A stretch of DNA of 64,000 bases from positions 60,290,031 to 60,354,030 of the forward strand of contig OZ022341.1 in the NCBI GenBank assembly GCA_963989245.1, in the 5' to 3' direction. Shown piece by piece: positions 22,491 to 36,379 of this stretch (positions are counted from its first letter, which is position 1; every line of letters starts with the position of its first letter). The position numbers and the translations under genes were made by a program. Source of the DNA: Nansenia antarctica (taxonomy: Eukaryota; Chordata; Actinopteri; Argentiniformes; Microstomatidae). The notes below the pieces were generated by a model that saw only the letters and a list, made by a program, of their open reading frames with translations, searched no databases and was not told the DNA's origin.

Positions 22491-25400
22491 GGTCTATGAC
22501 ATCACAGCATGTCTGTGTGAGAGGGAGTCTAGACTAGACAGATAGAATGTTCTGTGTGTGAGAGGGAGTCTAGACTAGACAGATAGAATGTTCTGTGTGT
22601 GAGAGGGAGTCTAGACTAGACAGATAGAATGTTCTGTGTGTGAGAGGGAGTCTAGACTAGACAGATAGAATGTTCTGTGTGTGAGAGGGAGTCTAGACTA
22701 GACAGATAGAATGTTCTGGTCTATGACATCACAGCATGTCTGTGTGAGAGGGAGTCTAGACTAGACAGATAGAATGTTCTGGTCTATGACATCACAGCAT
22801 GTCTGTGTGAGAGGGAGTCTAGACTAGACAGATAGAATGTTCTGTGTGTGAGAGGGAGTCTAGACTCGACAGATAGAATGTTCTGTGTGAGAGGGAGTCT
22901 AGACTAGACAGATAGAATGTTCTGTGTGTGAGAGGGAGTCTAGACTAGACAGATAGAATGTTCTGGTGTGAGAGGGAGTCTAGACTAGACAGATAGAATG
23001 TTCTGGTCTATGACATCACAGCATGTCTGTGTGAGAGGGAGTCTAGACTAGACAGATAGAATGTTCTGGTCTATGACATCACATCATGTCTGTGTGAGAG
23101 GGAGTCTAGACTAGACAGATAGAATGTTCTGGTCTATGACATCACAGCATGTCTGTGTGAGAGGGATTCTAGACTAGACAGATAGAATGTTCTGGTCTAT
23201 GACATCACAGCATGTCTGTGTGAGAGGGAGTCTAGACTAGACAGATATAATGTTCTGGTCTATGACTTCACAGCATGTCTGTGTGAGAGGGAGTCTAGAC
23301 TAGACAGATAGAATGTTCTGATCTATGACATCACAGCATGTCTGTGTGAGAGGGAGTCTAGACTAGACAGATAGAATTTTCTGGTCTATGACATCACAGC
23401 ATGTCTGTGTGAGAGGGAGTCTAGACTAGACAGATAGAATGTTCTGGTCTATGACATCACAGCATGTCTGTGTGAGAGGGAGTCTAGACTAGACAGATAG
23501 AATGTTCTGGTCTATGACATCACAGCATGTCTGTGTGAGAGGGTGTCTAGACTAGACAGATAGAATGTTCTGGTCTATGACATCACAGCATGTCTGTGTG
23601 AGAGGGAGTCTAGACTAGACAGATAGAATGTTCTGGTCTATGACATCACAGCATGTCTGTGTGAGAGGGATTCTAGACTAGACAGATAGAATGTTCTGGT
23701 CTATGACATCACAGCATGTCTGTGTGAGAGGGAGTCTAGACTAGACAGATAGAATGTTCTGGTCTATGACATCACAGCATGTCTGTGTGAGAGGGAGTCT
23801 AGACTAGACAGATAGAATGTTCTGATCTATGACATCACAGCATGTCTGTGTGAGAGGGAGTCTAGACTAGACAGATAGAATGTTCTGGTCTATGACATCA
23901 CAGCATGTCTGTGTGAGAGGGAGTCTAAACTAGACAGATAGAATGTTCTGGTCTATGACATCACAGCATGTCTGTGTGAGAGGGAGTCTAGACTAGACAG
24001 ATAGAATGTTCTGGTCTATGACATCACAGCATGTCTGTGTGAGAGGGAGTCTAGACTAGACGGATAGAATGTTCTGTGTGTGAGAGGGAGTCTAGACTCG
24101 ACAGATAGAATGTTCTGTGTGAGAGGGAGTCTAGACTAGACAGATAGAATGTTCTGTGTGTGAGAGGGAGTCTAGACTAGACAGATAGAATGTTCTGGTG
24201 TGAGAGGGAGTCTAGACTAGACAGATAGAATGTTCTGGTCTATGACATCACAGCATGTCTGTGTGAGAGGGAGTCTAGACTAGACAGATAGAATGTTCTG
24301 TGTGTGAGAGGGAGTCTAGACTAGACAGATAGAATGTTCTGGTGTGAGAGGGAGTCTAGACTAGACAGATAGAATGTTCTGGTCTGAGAGGGAGTCTAGA
24401 CTAGACAGATAGAATGTTCTGGTGTGAGAGGGAGTCTAGACTAGACAGATAGAATGTTCTGGTCTATGACATCACAGCATGTCTGTGTGAGAGGGAGTCT
24501 AGACTAGACGGATAGAATGTTCTGTGTGTGAGAGGGAGTCTAGACTCGACAGATAGAATGTTCTGTGTGAGAGGGAGTCTAGACTAGACAGATAGAATGT
24601 TCTGTGTGTGAGAGGGAGTCTAGACTAGACAGATAGAATGTTCTGGTGTGAGAGGGAGTCTCGACTAGACAGATAGAATGTTCTGGTCTATGACATCACA
24701 GCATGTCTGTGTGAGAGGGAGTCTAGACTAGACAGATAGAATGTTCTGTGTGTGAGAGGGAGTCTAGACTAAACAGATAGAATGTTCTGGTGTGAGAGGG
24801 AGTCTAGACTAGACAGATAGAATGTTCTGGTCTGAGAGGGAGTCTAGACTAGACAGATAGAATGTTCTGGTGTGAGAGGGAGTCTAGACTAGACAGATAG
24901 AATGTTCTGGTCTATGACATCACAGCATGTCTGTGTGAGAGGGAGTCTAGACTATACAGATAGAATGTTCTGGTCTATGACATCACAGCATGTCTGTGTG
25001 AGAGGGAGTCTAGACTAGACAGATAGAATGTTCTGGTCTATGACATCACAGCATGTCTGTGTGAGAGGGAGTCTAGACTAGACAGATAGAATGTTCTGTG
25101 TGTGAGAGGGAGTCTAGACTAGACAGATAGAATGTTCTGTGTGTGAGAGGGAGTCTAGACTAGACAGATAGAATGTTCTGTGTGTGAGAGGGAGTCTAGA
25201 CTAGACAGATAGAATGTTCTGTGTGTGAGAGGGAGTCTAGACTAGACAGATAGAATGTTCTGGTCTATGACATCACAGCATGTCTGTGTGAGAGGGAGTC
25301 TAGACTAGACAGATAGAATGTTCTGGTCTATGACATCACAGCATGTCTGTGTGAGAGGGAGTCTAGACTAGACGGATAGAATGTTCTGTGTGTGAGAGGG

Positions 25401-25772
25401 AGTCTAGACTCGACAGATAGAATGTTCTGTGTGAGAGGGAGTCTAGACTAGACAGATAGAATGTTCTGTGTGTGAGAGGGAGTCTAGACTAGACAGATAG
25501 AATGTTCTGGTGTGAGAGGGAGTCTAGACTAGACAGATAGAATGTTCTGGTCTATGACATCACAGCATGTCTGTGTGAGAGGGAGTCTAGACTAGACAGA
25601 TAGAATGTTCTGTGTGTGAGAGGGAGTCTACACTAGACAGATAGAATGTTCTGGTGTGAGAGGGAGTCTAGACTAGACAGATAGAATGTTCTGGTCTGAG
25701 AGGGAGTCTAGACTAGACAGATAGAATGTTCTGGTGTGAGAGGGAGTCTAGACCAGACAGATAGAATGTTCT
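22491..25772 (+). repeat. 5518-bp tandem unit, partial second copy
   Basis: Matches 16973-20254 unit for unit with few differences: one is TCTACAC at 25627, another GACCAG near 25754, and the first copy alone has GCGTGAG near 19190. The copies part company just after this, where the first has a TATAC L and a long L run and the second goes to T(TCGAC)-S. Confidence 0.82.
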
Positions 25773-27386
25773 GGTCTATGACATCACAGCATGTCTGTGT
25801 GAGAGGGAGTCTAGACTAGACAGATAGAATGTTCTGGTCTATGACATCACAGCATGTCTGTGTGAGAGGGAGTCTAGACTAGACAGATAGAATGTTCTGT
25901 GTGTGAGAGGGAGTCTAGACTCGACAGATAGAATGTTCTGTGTGAGAGGGAGTCTAGACTAGACAGATAGAATGTTCTGTGTGTGAGAGGGAGTCTAGAC
26001 TAGACAGATAGAATGTTCTGGTGTGAGAGGGAGTCTAGACTAGACAGATAGAATGTTCTGGTCTATGACATCACAGCATGTCTGTGTGAGAGGGAGTCTA
26101 GACTAGACAGATAGAATGTTCTGGTCTATGACATCACAGCATGTCTGTGTGAGAGGGAGTCTAGACTAGACAGATAGAATGTTCTGGTCTATGACATCAC
26201 AGCATGTCTGTGTGAGAGGTAGTCTAGACTAGACAGATAGAATGTTCTGGTCTATGACATCACAGCATGTCTGTGTGAGAGGGATTCTAGACTAGACAGA
26301 TAGAATGTTCTGGTCTATGACATCACAGCATGTCTGTGTGAGAGGGAGTCTAGACTAGACAGATAGAATGTTCTGGTCTATGACATCACAGCATGTCTGT
26401 GTGAGAGGGAGTCTAGACTAGACAGATAGAATGTTCTGATCTATGACATCACAGCATGTCTGTGTGAGAGGGAGTCTAGACTAGACAGATAGAATGTTCT
26501 GGTCTATGACATCACAGCATGTCTGTGTGAGAGGGAGTCTAGACTAGACAGATAGAATGTTCTGGTCTATGACATCACAGCATGTCTGTGTGAGAGGGAG
26601 TCTAGACTAGACAGATAGAATGTTCTGGTCTATGACATCACAGCATGTCTGTGTGAGAGGGAGTCTAGACTAGACGGATAGAATGTTCTGTGTGTGAGAG
26701 GGAGTCTAGACTCGACAGATAGAATGTTCAGTGTGAGAGGGAGTCTAGACTAGACAGATAGAATGTTCTGTGTGTGAGAGGGAGTCTAGACTAGACAGAT
26801 AGAATGTTCTGGTGTGAGAGGGAGTCTAGACTAGACAGATAGAATGTTCTGGTCTATGACATCACAGCATGTCTGTGTGAGAGGGAGTCTAGACTAGACA
26901 GATAGAATGTTCTGTGTGTGAGAGGGAGTCTAGACTAGACAGATAGAATGTTCTGGTGTGAGAGGGAGTCTAGACTAGACAGATAGAATGTTCTGGTCTG
27001 AGAGGGAGTCTAGACTAGACAGATAGAATGTTCTGGTGTGAGAGGGAGTCTAGACTAGACAGATAGAATGTTCTGGTCTATGACATCACAACATGTCTGT
27101 GTGAGAGGGAGTCTAGTTTATACAGATAGAATGTTCTGGTCTATGACATCACAGCATGTCTGTGTGAGAGGGAGTCTAGACTAGACAGATAGAATGTTCT
27201 GGTCTATGACATCACAGCATGTCTGTGTGAGAGGGAGTCTAGACTAGACAGATAGAATGTTCTGTGTGTGAGAGGGAGTCTAGACTAGACAGATAGAATG
27301 TTCTGTGTGTGAGAGGGAGTCTAGACTAGACAGATAGAATGTTCTGTGTGTGAGAGGGAGTCTAGACTAGACAGATAGAATGTTCT
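24829..27386 (+). repeat. 2558-bp tandem duplication, first copy
   Basis: Starts at a C unit and ends at the third T of a T run. Private markers shared with the next block at exactly +2558 bp are TCTACAC 25627, GACCAG near 25754, GAGAGGTAG near 26220, GTTCAGTG near 26727, ACAACATG near 27089 and TAGTTTATAC near 27115. Confidence 0.93.
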
Positions 27387-29944
27387 GGTCTGAGAGGGAG
27401 TCTAGACTAGACAGATAGAATGTTCTGGTGTGAGAGGGAGTCTAGACTAGACAGATAGAATGTTCTGGTCTATGACATCACAGCATGTCTGTGTGAGAGG
27501 GAGTCTAGACTATACAGATAGAATGTTCTGGTCTATGACATCACAGCATGTCTGTGTGAGAGGGAGTCTAGACTAGACAGATAGAATGTTCTGGTCTATG
27601 ACATCACAGCATGTCTGTGTGAGAGGGAGTCTAGACTAGACAGATAGAATGTTCTGTGTGTGAGAGGGAGTCTAGACTAGACAGATAGAATGTTCTGTGT
27701 GTGAGAGGGAGTCTAGACTAGACAGATAGAATGTTCTGTGTGTGAGAGGGAGTCTAGACTAGACAGATAGAATGTTCTGTGTGTGAGAGGGAGTCTAGAC
27801 TAGACAGATAGAATGTTCTGGTCTATGACATCACAGCATGTCTGTGTGAGAGGGAGTCTAGACTAGACAGATAGAATGTTCTGGTCTATGACATCACAGC
27901 ATGTCTGTGTGAGAGGGAGTCTAGACTAGACGGATAGAATGTTCTGTGTGTGAGAGGGAGTCTAGACTCGACAGATAGAATGTTCTGTGTGAGAGGGAGT
28001 CTAGACTAGACAGATAGAATGTTCTGTGTGTGAGAGGGAGTCTAGACTAGACAGATAGAATGTTCTGGTGTGAGAGGGAGTCTAGACTAGACAGATAGAA
28101 TGTTCTGGTCTATGACATCACAGCATGTCTGTGTGAGAGGGAGTCTAGACTAGACAGATAGAATGTTCTGTGTGTGAGAGGGAGTCTACACTAGACAGAT
28201 AGAATGTTCTGGTGTGAGAGGGAGTCTAGACTAGACAGATAGAATGTTCTGGTCTGAGAGGGAGTCTAGACTAGACAGATAGAATGTTCTGGTGTGAGAG
28301 GGAGTCTAGACCAGACAGATAGAATGTTCTGGTCTATGACATCACAGCATGTCTGTGTGAGAGGGAGTCTAGACTAGACAGATAGAATGTTCTGGTCTAT
28401 GACATCACAGCATGTCTGTGTGAGAGGGAGTCTAGACTAGACAGATAGAATGTTCTGTGTGTGAGAGGGAGTCTAGACTCGACAGATAGAATGTTCTGTG
28501 TGAGAGGGAGTCTAGACTAGACAGATAGAATGTTCTGTGTGTGAGAGGGAGTCTAGACTAGACAGATAGAATGTTCTGGTGTGAGAGGGAGTCTAGACTA
28601 GACAGATAGAATGTTCTGGTCTATGACATCACAGCATGTCTGTGTGAGAGGGAGTCTAGACTAGACAGATAGAATGTTCTGGTCTATGACATCACAGCAT
28701 GTCTGTGTGAGAGGGAGTCTAGACTAGACAGATAGAATGTTCTGGTCTATGACATCACAGCATGTCTGTGTGAGAGGTAGTCTAGACTAGACAGATAGAA
28801 TGTTCTGGTCTATGACATCACAGCATGTCTGTGTGAGAGGGATTCTAGACTAGACAGATAGAATGTTCTGGTCTATGACATCACAGCATGTCTGTGTGAG
28901 AGGGAGTCTAGACTAGACAGATAGAATGTTCTGGTCTATGACATCACAGCATGTCTGTGTGAGAGGGAGTCTAGACTAGACAGATAGAATGTTCTGATCT
29001 ATGACATCACAGCATGTCTGTGTGAGAGGGAGTCTAGACTAGACAGATAGAATGTTCTGGTCTATGACATCACAGCATGTCTGTGTGAGAGGGAGTCTAG
29101 ACTAGACAGATAGAATGTTCTGGTCTATGACATCACAGCATGTCTGTGTGAGAGGGAGTCTAGACTAGACAGATAGAATGTTCTGGTCTATGACATCACA
29201 GCATGTCTGTGTGAGAGGGAGTCTAGACTAGACGGATAGAATGTTCTGTGTGTGAGAGGGAGTCTAGACTCGACAGATAGAATGTTCAGTGTGAGAGGGA
29301 GTCTAGACTAGACAGATAGAATGTTCTGTGTGTGAGAGGGAGTCTAGACTAGACAGATAGAATGTTCTGGTGTGAGAGGGAGTCTAGACTAGACAGATAG
29401 AATGTTCTGGTCTATGACATCACAGCATGTCTGTGTGAGAGGGAGTCTAGACTAGACAGATAGAATGTTCTGTGTGTGAGAGGGAGTCTAGACTAGACAG
29501 ATAGAATGTTCTGGTGTGAGAGGGAGTCTAGACTAGACAGATAGAATGTTCTGGTCTGAGAGGGAGTCTAGACTAGACAGATAGAATGTTCTGGTGTGAG
29601 AGGGAGTCTAGACTAGACAGATAGAATGTTCTGGTCTATGACATCACAACATGTCTGTGTGAGAGGGAGTCTAGTTTATACAGATAGAATGTTCTGGTCT
29701 ATGACATCACAGCATGTCTGTGTGAGAGGGAGTCTAGACTAGACAGATAGAATGTTCTGGTCTATGACATCACAGCATGTCTGTGTGAGAGGGAGTCTAG
29801 ACTAGACAGATAGAATGTTCTGTGTGTGAGAGGGAGTCTAGACTAGACAGATAGAATGTTCTGTGTGTGAGAGGGAGTCTAGACTAGACAGATAGAATGT
29901 TCTGTGTGTGAGAGGGAGTCTAGACTAGACAGATAGAATGTTCT
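27387..29944 (+). repeat. 2558-bp tandem duplication, second copy
   Basis: Directly abuts the first copy with no spacer; both are exactly 2558 bp and both edges lie on monomer boundaries (T to C). I saw no difference between the two at any marker checked. This is one of the youngest-looking events in the window. Confidence 0.93.
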
Positions 29945-31310
29945 GTGTGTGAGAGGGAGTCTAGACTAGACAGATAGAATGTTCTGGTCTATGACATCAC
30001 AGCATGTCTGTGTGAGAGGGAGTCTAGACTAGACAGATAGAATGTTTTGGTCTATGACATCACAGCATGTCTGTGTGAGAGGGAGTCTAGACTAGACAGA
30101 TAGAATGTTTTGGTCTATGACATCACAGCATGTCTGTGTGAGAGGGAGTCTAGACTAGACAGATAGAATGTTCTGTGTGTGAGAGGGAGTCTAGACTCGA
30201 CAGATAGAATGTTCTGTGTGAGAGGGAGTCTAGACTAGACAGATAGAATGTTCTGTGTGTGAGAGGGAGTCTAGACTAGACAGATAGAATGTTCTGGTGT
30301 GAGAGGGAGTCTAGACTAGACAGATAGAATGTTCTGGTCTATGACATCACAGCATGTCTGTGTGAGAGGGAGTCTAGACTAGACAGATAGAATGTTCTGG
30401 TCTATGACATCACAGCATGTCTGTGTGAGAGGGAGTCTAGACTAGACAGATAGAATGTTCTGGTCTATGACATCACATCATGTCTGTGTGAGAGGGAGTC
30501 TAGACTAGACAGATAGAATGTTCTGGTCTATGACATCACAGCATGTCTGTGTGAGAGGGATTCTAGACTAGACAGATAGAATGTTCTGGTCTATGACATC
30601 ACAGCATGTCTGTGTGAGAGGGAGTCTAGACTAGACAGATAGAATGTTCTGGTCTATGACATCACAGCATGTCTGTGTGAGAGGGAGTCTAGACTAGACA
30701 GATAGAATGTTCTGATCTATGACATCACAGCATGTCTGTGTGAGAGGGAGTCTAGACTAGACAGATAGAATGTTCTGGTCTATGACATCACAGCATGTCT
30801 GTGTGAGAGGGAGTCTAGACTAGACAGATAGAATGTTCTGGTCTATGACATCACAGCATGTCTGTGTGAGAGGGAGTCTAGACTAGACAGATAGAATGTT
30901 CTGGTCTATGACATCACAGCATGTCTGTGTGAGAGGGAGTCTAGACTAGACGGATAGAATGTTCTGTGTGTGAGAGGGAGTCTAGACTCGACAGATAGAA
31001 TGTTCTGTGTGAGAGGGAGTCTATACTAGACAGATAGAATGTTCTGTGTGTGAGAGGGAGTCTAGACTAGACAGATAGAATGTTCTGGTGTGAGAGGGAG
31101 TCTAGACTAGACAGATAGAATGTTCTGGTCTATGACATCACAGCATGTCTGTGTGAGAGGGAGTCTAGACTAGACAGATAGAATGTTCTGTGTGTGAGAG
31201 GGAGTCTAGACTAGACAGATAGAATGTTCTGGTGTGAGAGGGAGTCTAGACTAGACAGATATAATGTTCTGGTCTGAGAGGGAGTCTAGACTAGACAGAT
31301 AGAATGTTCT

Positions 31311-32163
31311 GGTGTGAGAGGGAGTCTAGACTAGACAGATAGAATGTTCTGGTCTATGACATCACAGCATGTCTGTGTGAGAGGGAGTCTAGACTAGACA
31401 GATAGAATGTTCTGGTCTATGACATCACAGAATGTCTGTGTGAGAGGGAGTCTAGACTAGACAGATAGAATGTTCTGTGTGTGAGAGGGAGTCTAGACTA
31501 GACAGATAGAATGTTCTGTGTGTGAGAGGGAGTCTAGACTAGACAGATAGAATGTTCTGTGTGTGAGAGGGAGTCTAGACTAGACAGATAGAATGTTCTG
31601 TGTGTGAGAGGGAGTCTAGACTAGACAGATAGAATGTTCTGGTCTATGACATCACAGCATGTCTGTGTGAGAGGGAGTCTAGACTAGACAGATAGAATGT
31701 TCTGGTCTATGACATCACAGCATGTCTGTGTGAGAGGGAGTCTAGACTAGACAGATAGAATGTTCTGGTCTATGACATCACAGCATGTCTGTGTGAGAGG
31801 GAGTCTAGACTAGACAGATAGAATGTTCTGGTCTATGACATCACAGCATGTCTGTGTGAGAGGGAGTCTAGACTAGACAGATAGAATGTTCTGGTCTATG
31901 ACATCACAGCATGTCTGTGTGAGAGGGAGTTTAGACTAGACAGATAGAATGTTCTGGTCTATGACATCACAGCATGTCTGTGTGAGAGGGAGTCTAGACT
32001 AGACAGATAGAATGTTCTGGTCTACGACATCACAGCATGTCTGTGTGAGAGGGAGTCTAGACTAGACAGATAGAATGTTCTGTGTGTGAGAGGGAGTCTA
32101 GACTAGACAGATAGAATGTTCTGTGTGTGAGAGGGAGTCTAGACTAGACAGATAGAATGTTCT
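31311..32163 (+). repeat. 853-bp tandem duplication, first copy
   Basis: Starts at a G unit, then L, L with CAGAATG, four T, seven or so L, an L with TACGAC, and two T. One private substitution (TTTAGAC near 31930) separates it from the second copy. It sits at the point where left-half cassettes end. Confidence 0.92.
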
Positions 32164-33016
32164 GGTGTGAGAGGGAGTCTAGACTAGACAGATAGAATGT
32201 TCTGGTCTATGACATCACAGCATGTCTGTGTGAGAGGGAGTCTAGACTAGACAGATAGAATGTTCTGGTCTATGACATCACAGAATGTCTGTGTGAGAGG
32301 GAGTCTAGACTAGACAGATAGAATGTTCTGTGTGTGAGAGGGAGTCTAGACTAGACAGATAGAATGTTCTGTGTGTGAGAGGGAGTCTAGACTAGACAGA
32401 TAGAATGTTCTGTGTGTGAGAGGGAGTCTAGACTAGACAGATAGAATGTTCTGTGTGTGAGAGGGAGTCTAGACTAGACAGATAGAATGTTCTGGTCTAT
32501 GACATCACAGCATGTCTGTGTGAGAGGGAGTCTAGACTAGACAGATAGAATGTTCTGGTCTATGACATCACAGCATGTCTGTGTGAGAGGGAGTCTAGAC
32601 TAGACAGATAGAATGTTCTGGTCTATGACATCACAGCATGTCTGTGTGAGAGGGAGTCTAGACTAGACAGATAGAATGTTCTGGTCTATGACATCACAGC
32701 ATGTCTGTGTGAGAGGGAGTCTAGACTAGACAGATAGAATGTTCTGGTCTATGACATCACAGCATGTCTGTGTGAGAGGGAGTCTAGACTAGACAGATAG
32801 AATGTTCTGGTCTATGACATCACAGCATGTCTGTGTGAGAGGGAGTCTAGACTAGACAGATAGAATGTTCTGGTCTACGACATCACAGCATGTCTGTGTG
32901 AGAGGGAGTCTAGACTAGACAGATAGAATGTTCTGTGTGTGAGAGGGAGTCTAGACTAGACAGATAGAATGTTCTGTGTGTGAGAGGGAGTCTAGACTAG
33001 ACAGATAGAATGTTCT
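32164..33016 (+). repeat. 853-bp tandem duplication, second copy
   Basis: CAGAATG at 32281 and TACGAC near 32874 are exactly 853 bp after those of the first copy. It abuts the first copy at a T-to-G monomer boundary and is followed by three G units. Confidence 0.92.
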
Positions 33017-35488
33017 GGTGTGAGAGGGAGTCTAGACTAGACAGATAGAATGTTCTGGTGTGAGAGGGAGTCTAGACTAGACAGATAGAATGTTCTGGTG
33101 TGAGAGGGAGTCTAGACTAGACAAATAGCATGTTCTGGTCTATGACATCACAGCATGTCTGTGTGAGAGGGAGTCTAGACTAGACAGATAGAATGTTCTG
33201 GTCTATGACATCACAGCATGTCTGTGTGAGAGGGAGTCTAGACTAGACAGATAGAATGTTCTGTGTGAGAGAGGGAGTCTAGACTAGACAGATAGAATGT
33301 TCTGTGTGTGAGAGGGAGTCTTGCCTAGACAGATAGAATGTTCTGTGTGAGAGAGGGAGTCTAGACTAGACAGATATAATGTTCTGGTCTATGACATCAC
33401 AGCATGTCTGTGTGAGAGGGAGTCTAGACTAGACAGATAGAATGTTCTGGTCTATGACATCACAGCATGTCTGTGTGAGAGGGAGTCTAGACTAGACAGA
33501 TAGAATGTTCTGGTCTATGACATCACAGCATGTCTGTGTGAAAGGGAGTCTAGACTAGACAGATAGAATGTTCTGGTCTATGACATCACAGCATGTCTGT
33601 GTGAGAGGGAGTCTAGACTAGACAGATAGAATGTTCTGGTCTATGACATCACAGCATGTCTGTGTGAGAGGGAGTCTAGACTAGACAGATAGAATGTTCT
33701 GGTCTATGACATCACAGCATGTCTGTGTGAGAGGGAGTCTAGACTAGACAGATAGAATGTTCTGGTCTATGACATCACAGCATGTCTGTGTGAGAGGGAG
33801 TCTAGACTAGACAGATAGAATGTTCTGGTCTATGACATCACAGCATGTCTGTGTGAGAGGGATTCTAGACTAGACAGATAGAATGTTCTGGTCTATGACA
33901 TCACAGCATGTCTGTGTGAGAGGGAGTCTAGACTAGACAGATAGAATGTTCTGGTCTATGACATCACAGCATGTCTGTGTGAGAGGGAGTCTAGACTAGA
34001 CAGATAGAATGTTCTGGTCTATGACATCACAGCATGTCTGTGTGAGAGGGAGTCTAGACTAGACAGATAGAATGTTCTGGTCTATGACATCACAGCATGT
34101 CTGTGTGAGAGGGAGTCTAGACTAGACAGATAGAATGTTCTGTGTGTGAGAGGGAGTCTAGACTAGACAGATAGAATGTTCTGTGTGTGAGAGGGAGTCT
34201 AGACTAGACAGATAGAATGTTCTGTGTGTGAGAGGGAGTCTAGACTAGACAGATAGAATGTTCTGTGTGTGAGAGGGAGTCTAGACTAGACAGATAGAAT
34301 GTTCTGTGTGTGAGAGAGAGTCTAGACTAGACAGATATAATGTTCTGTGTGTGAGAGGGAGTCTAGACTAGACAGATAGAATGTTCTGTGTGTGAGAGGG
34401 AGTCTAGACTAGACAAATAGAATGTTCTGTGTGTGAGAGGGAGTCTAGACTAGACAGATAGAATGTTCTGGTCTATGACATCACAGCATGTCTGTGTGAG
34501 AGGGAGTCTAGACTAGACAGATAGATTGTTCTGGTCTATGACATCACAGCATGTCCTGTGTGAGAGGGAGTCTAGAATAGACAGATAGAATGTTCTGGTC
34601 TATGACATCACAGCATGTCTGTGTGAGAGGGAGTCTAGACTAGACAGATAGAATGTTCTGGTCTATGACAGCACAGCATGTCTGTGTGAGAGGGAGTCTA
34701 GACTAGACAGATAGAATGTTCTGGTCTATGACATCACAGCATATCTGTGTGAGAGGGAGTCTAGACTAGACAGATAGAACGTTCTGGTCTATGACATCAC
34801 AGCATGTCTGTGTGAGAGGGAGTCTAGACTAGACAGATAGAATGTTCTGGTCTATGACATCACAGCATGTCTGTGTGAGAGGGAGTCTAGACTAGACAGA
34901 TAGAATGTTCTGTGTGTGAGAGGGAGTCTAGACTAGACAGATAGAATGTTCTGTGTGTGAGAGGGAGTCTAGACTAGACAGATAGAATGTTCTGGTGTGA
35001 GAGGGAGTCTAGACTAGACAGATAGAATGTTCTGGTGTGAGAGGGAGTCTAGACTAGACAGATAGAATGTTCTGGTGTGAGAGGGAGTCTAGACTAGACA
35101 TATAGCATGTTCTGGTCTATGACATCACAGCATGTCTGTGTGAGAGGGAGTCTAGACTAGACAGATAGAATGTTCTGGTCTATGACATCACAGCATGTCT
35201 GTGTGAGAGGGAGTCTAGACTAGACAGATAGAATGTTCTGTGTGAGAGAGGGAGTCTAGACTAGACAGATAGAATGTTCTGTGTGTGAGAGGGAGTCTTG
35301 CCTAGACAGATAGAATGTTCTGTGTGTGAGAGGGAGTCTAGACTAGACAGATATAATGTTCTGGTCTATGACATCACAGCATGTCTGTGTGAGAGGGAGT
35401 CTAGACTAGACAGATAGAATGTTCTGGTCTATGACATCACAGCATGTCTGTGTGAGAGGGAGTCTAGGCTAGACAGATAGAATGTTCT
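32935..35488 (+). repeat. 1977-bp period region with first R units
   Basis: T at 32935/34912, the G variant with ATAGCATG at 33097/35074, R at 33263/35240, TTGCC T at 33304/35281 and the following GATATAATG unit at 33345/35322 repeat at 1977 bp. The third unit of the cassette is R in the first copy and T in the second. Private mutations are denser here than in the left half (for example GATTGTTCT near 34525 and an extra C in CATGTCCTG near 34554). Confidence 0.75.
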
Positions 35489-35551
35489 GGTCTATGACAT
35501 CACAGCATGTCTGTGTGAGAGGGAGTCTAGACTAGACAGATAGAATGTTCT

Positions 35552-35712
35552 GTGTGTGAGAGGGAGTCTAGACTAGACAGATAGAATGTTCTGGTGTGAG
35601 AGGGAGTCTAGACTAGACAGATAGAATGTTCTGGTCTGAGAGGGAGTCTAGACTAGACAGATAGAATGTTCTGGTGTGAGAGGGAGTCTAGACTAGACAG
35701 ATAGAATGTTCT
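35552..35712 (+). repeat. Left-type cassette T-G-C-G stranded in the right half
   Basis: T 35552-35592, G 35593-35632, C 35633-35672 and G 35673-35712, flanked by L on both sides. This exact order is common before 31.3 kb (for example 327-487 and 1602-1762). It is the only C unit I found to the right of 31310. Confidence 0.85.
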
Positions 35713-36379
35713 GGTCTATGACATCACAGCATGTCTGTGTGAGAGGGAGTCTAGACTAGACAGATAGAATGTTCTGGTCTATGACATCAGAGCATGTCTG
35801 TGTGAGAGGGAGTCTAGACTAGACAGATAGAATGTTCTGGTCTATGACATCACAGCATGTCTGTGTGAGAGGGAGTCTAGACTAGACAGATAGAATGTTC
35901 TGGTCTATGACATCACAGCATGTCTGTGTGAGAGGGAGTCTAGACTAGACAGATAGAATGTTCTGGTGTGAGAGGGAGTCTAGACTAGACAAATAGCATG
36001 TTCTGGTCTATGACATCACAGCATGTCTGTGTGAGAGGGAGTCTAGACTAGACAGATAGAATGTTCTGGTCTATGACATCACAGCATGTCTGTGTGAGAG
36101 GGAGTCTAGACTAGACAGATAGAATGTTCTGTGTGAGAGAGGGAGTCTAGACTAGACAGATAGAATGTTCTGTGTGTGAGAGGGAGTCTTGCCTAGACTG
36201 ATAGAATGTTCTGTGTGTGAGAGGGAGTCTAGACTAGACAGATATAATGTTCTGGCCTATGACATCACAGCATGTCTGTGTGAGAGGGAGTCTAGACTAG
36301 ACAGATAGAATGTTCTGGTCTATGACATCACAGCATGTCTGTGTGAGAGGGAGTCGAGACTAGACAGATAGAATGTTCT

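Noticed and set aside
24829..29944. Calling the perfect 2558-bp pair an assembly error
   Set aside because: Possible but not shown: nested copies of similar kind occur throughout at various ages. Only spanning reads could decide, so it is kept as a finding with that caution.
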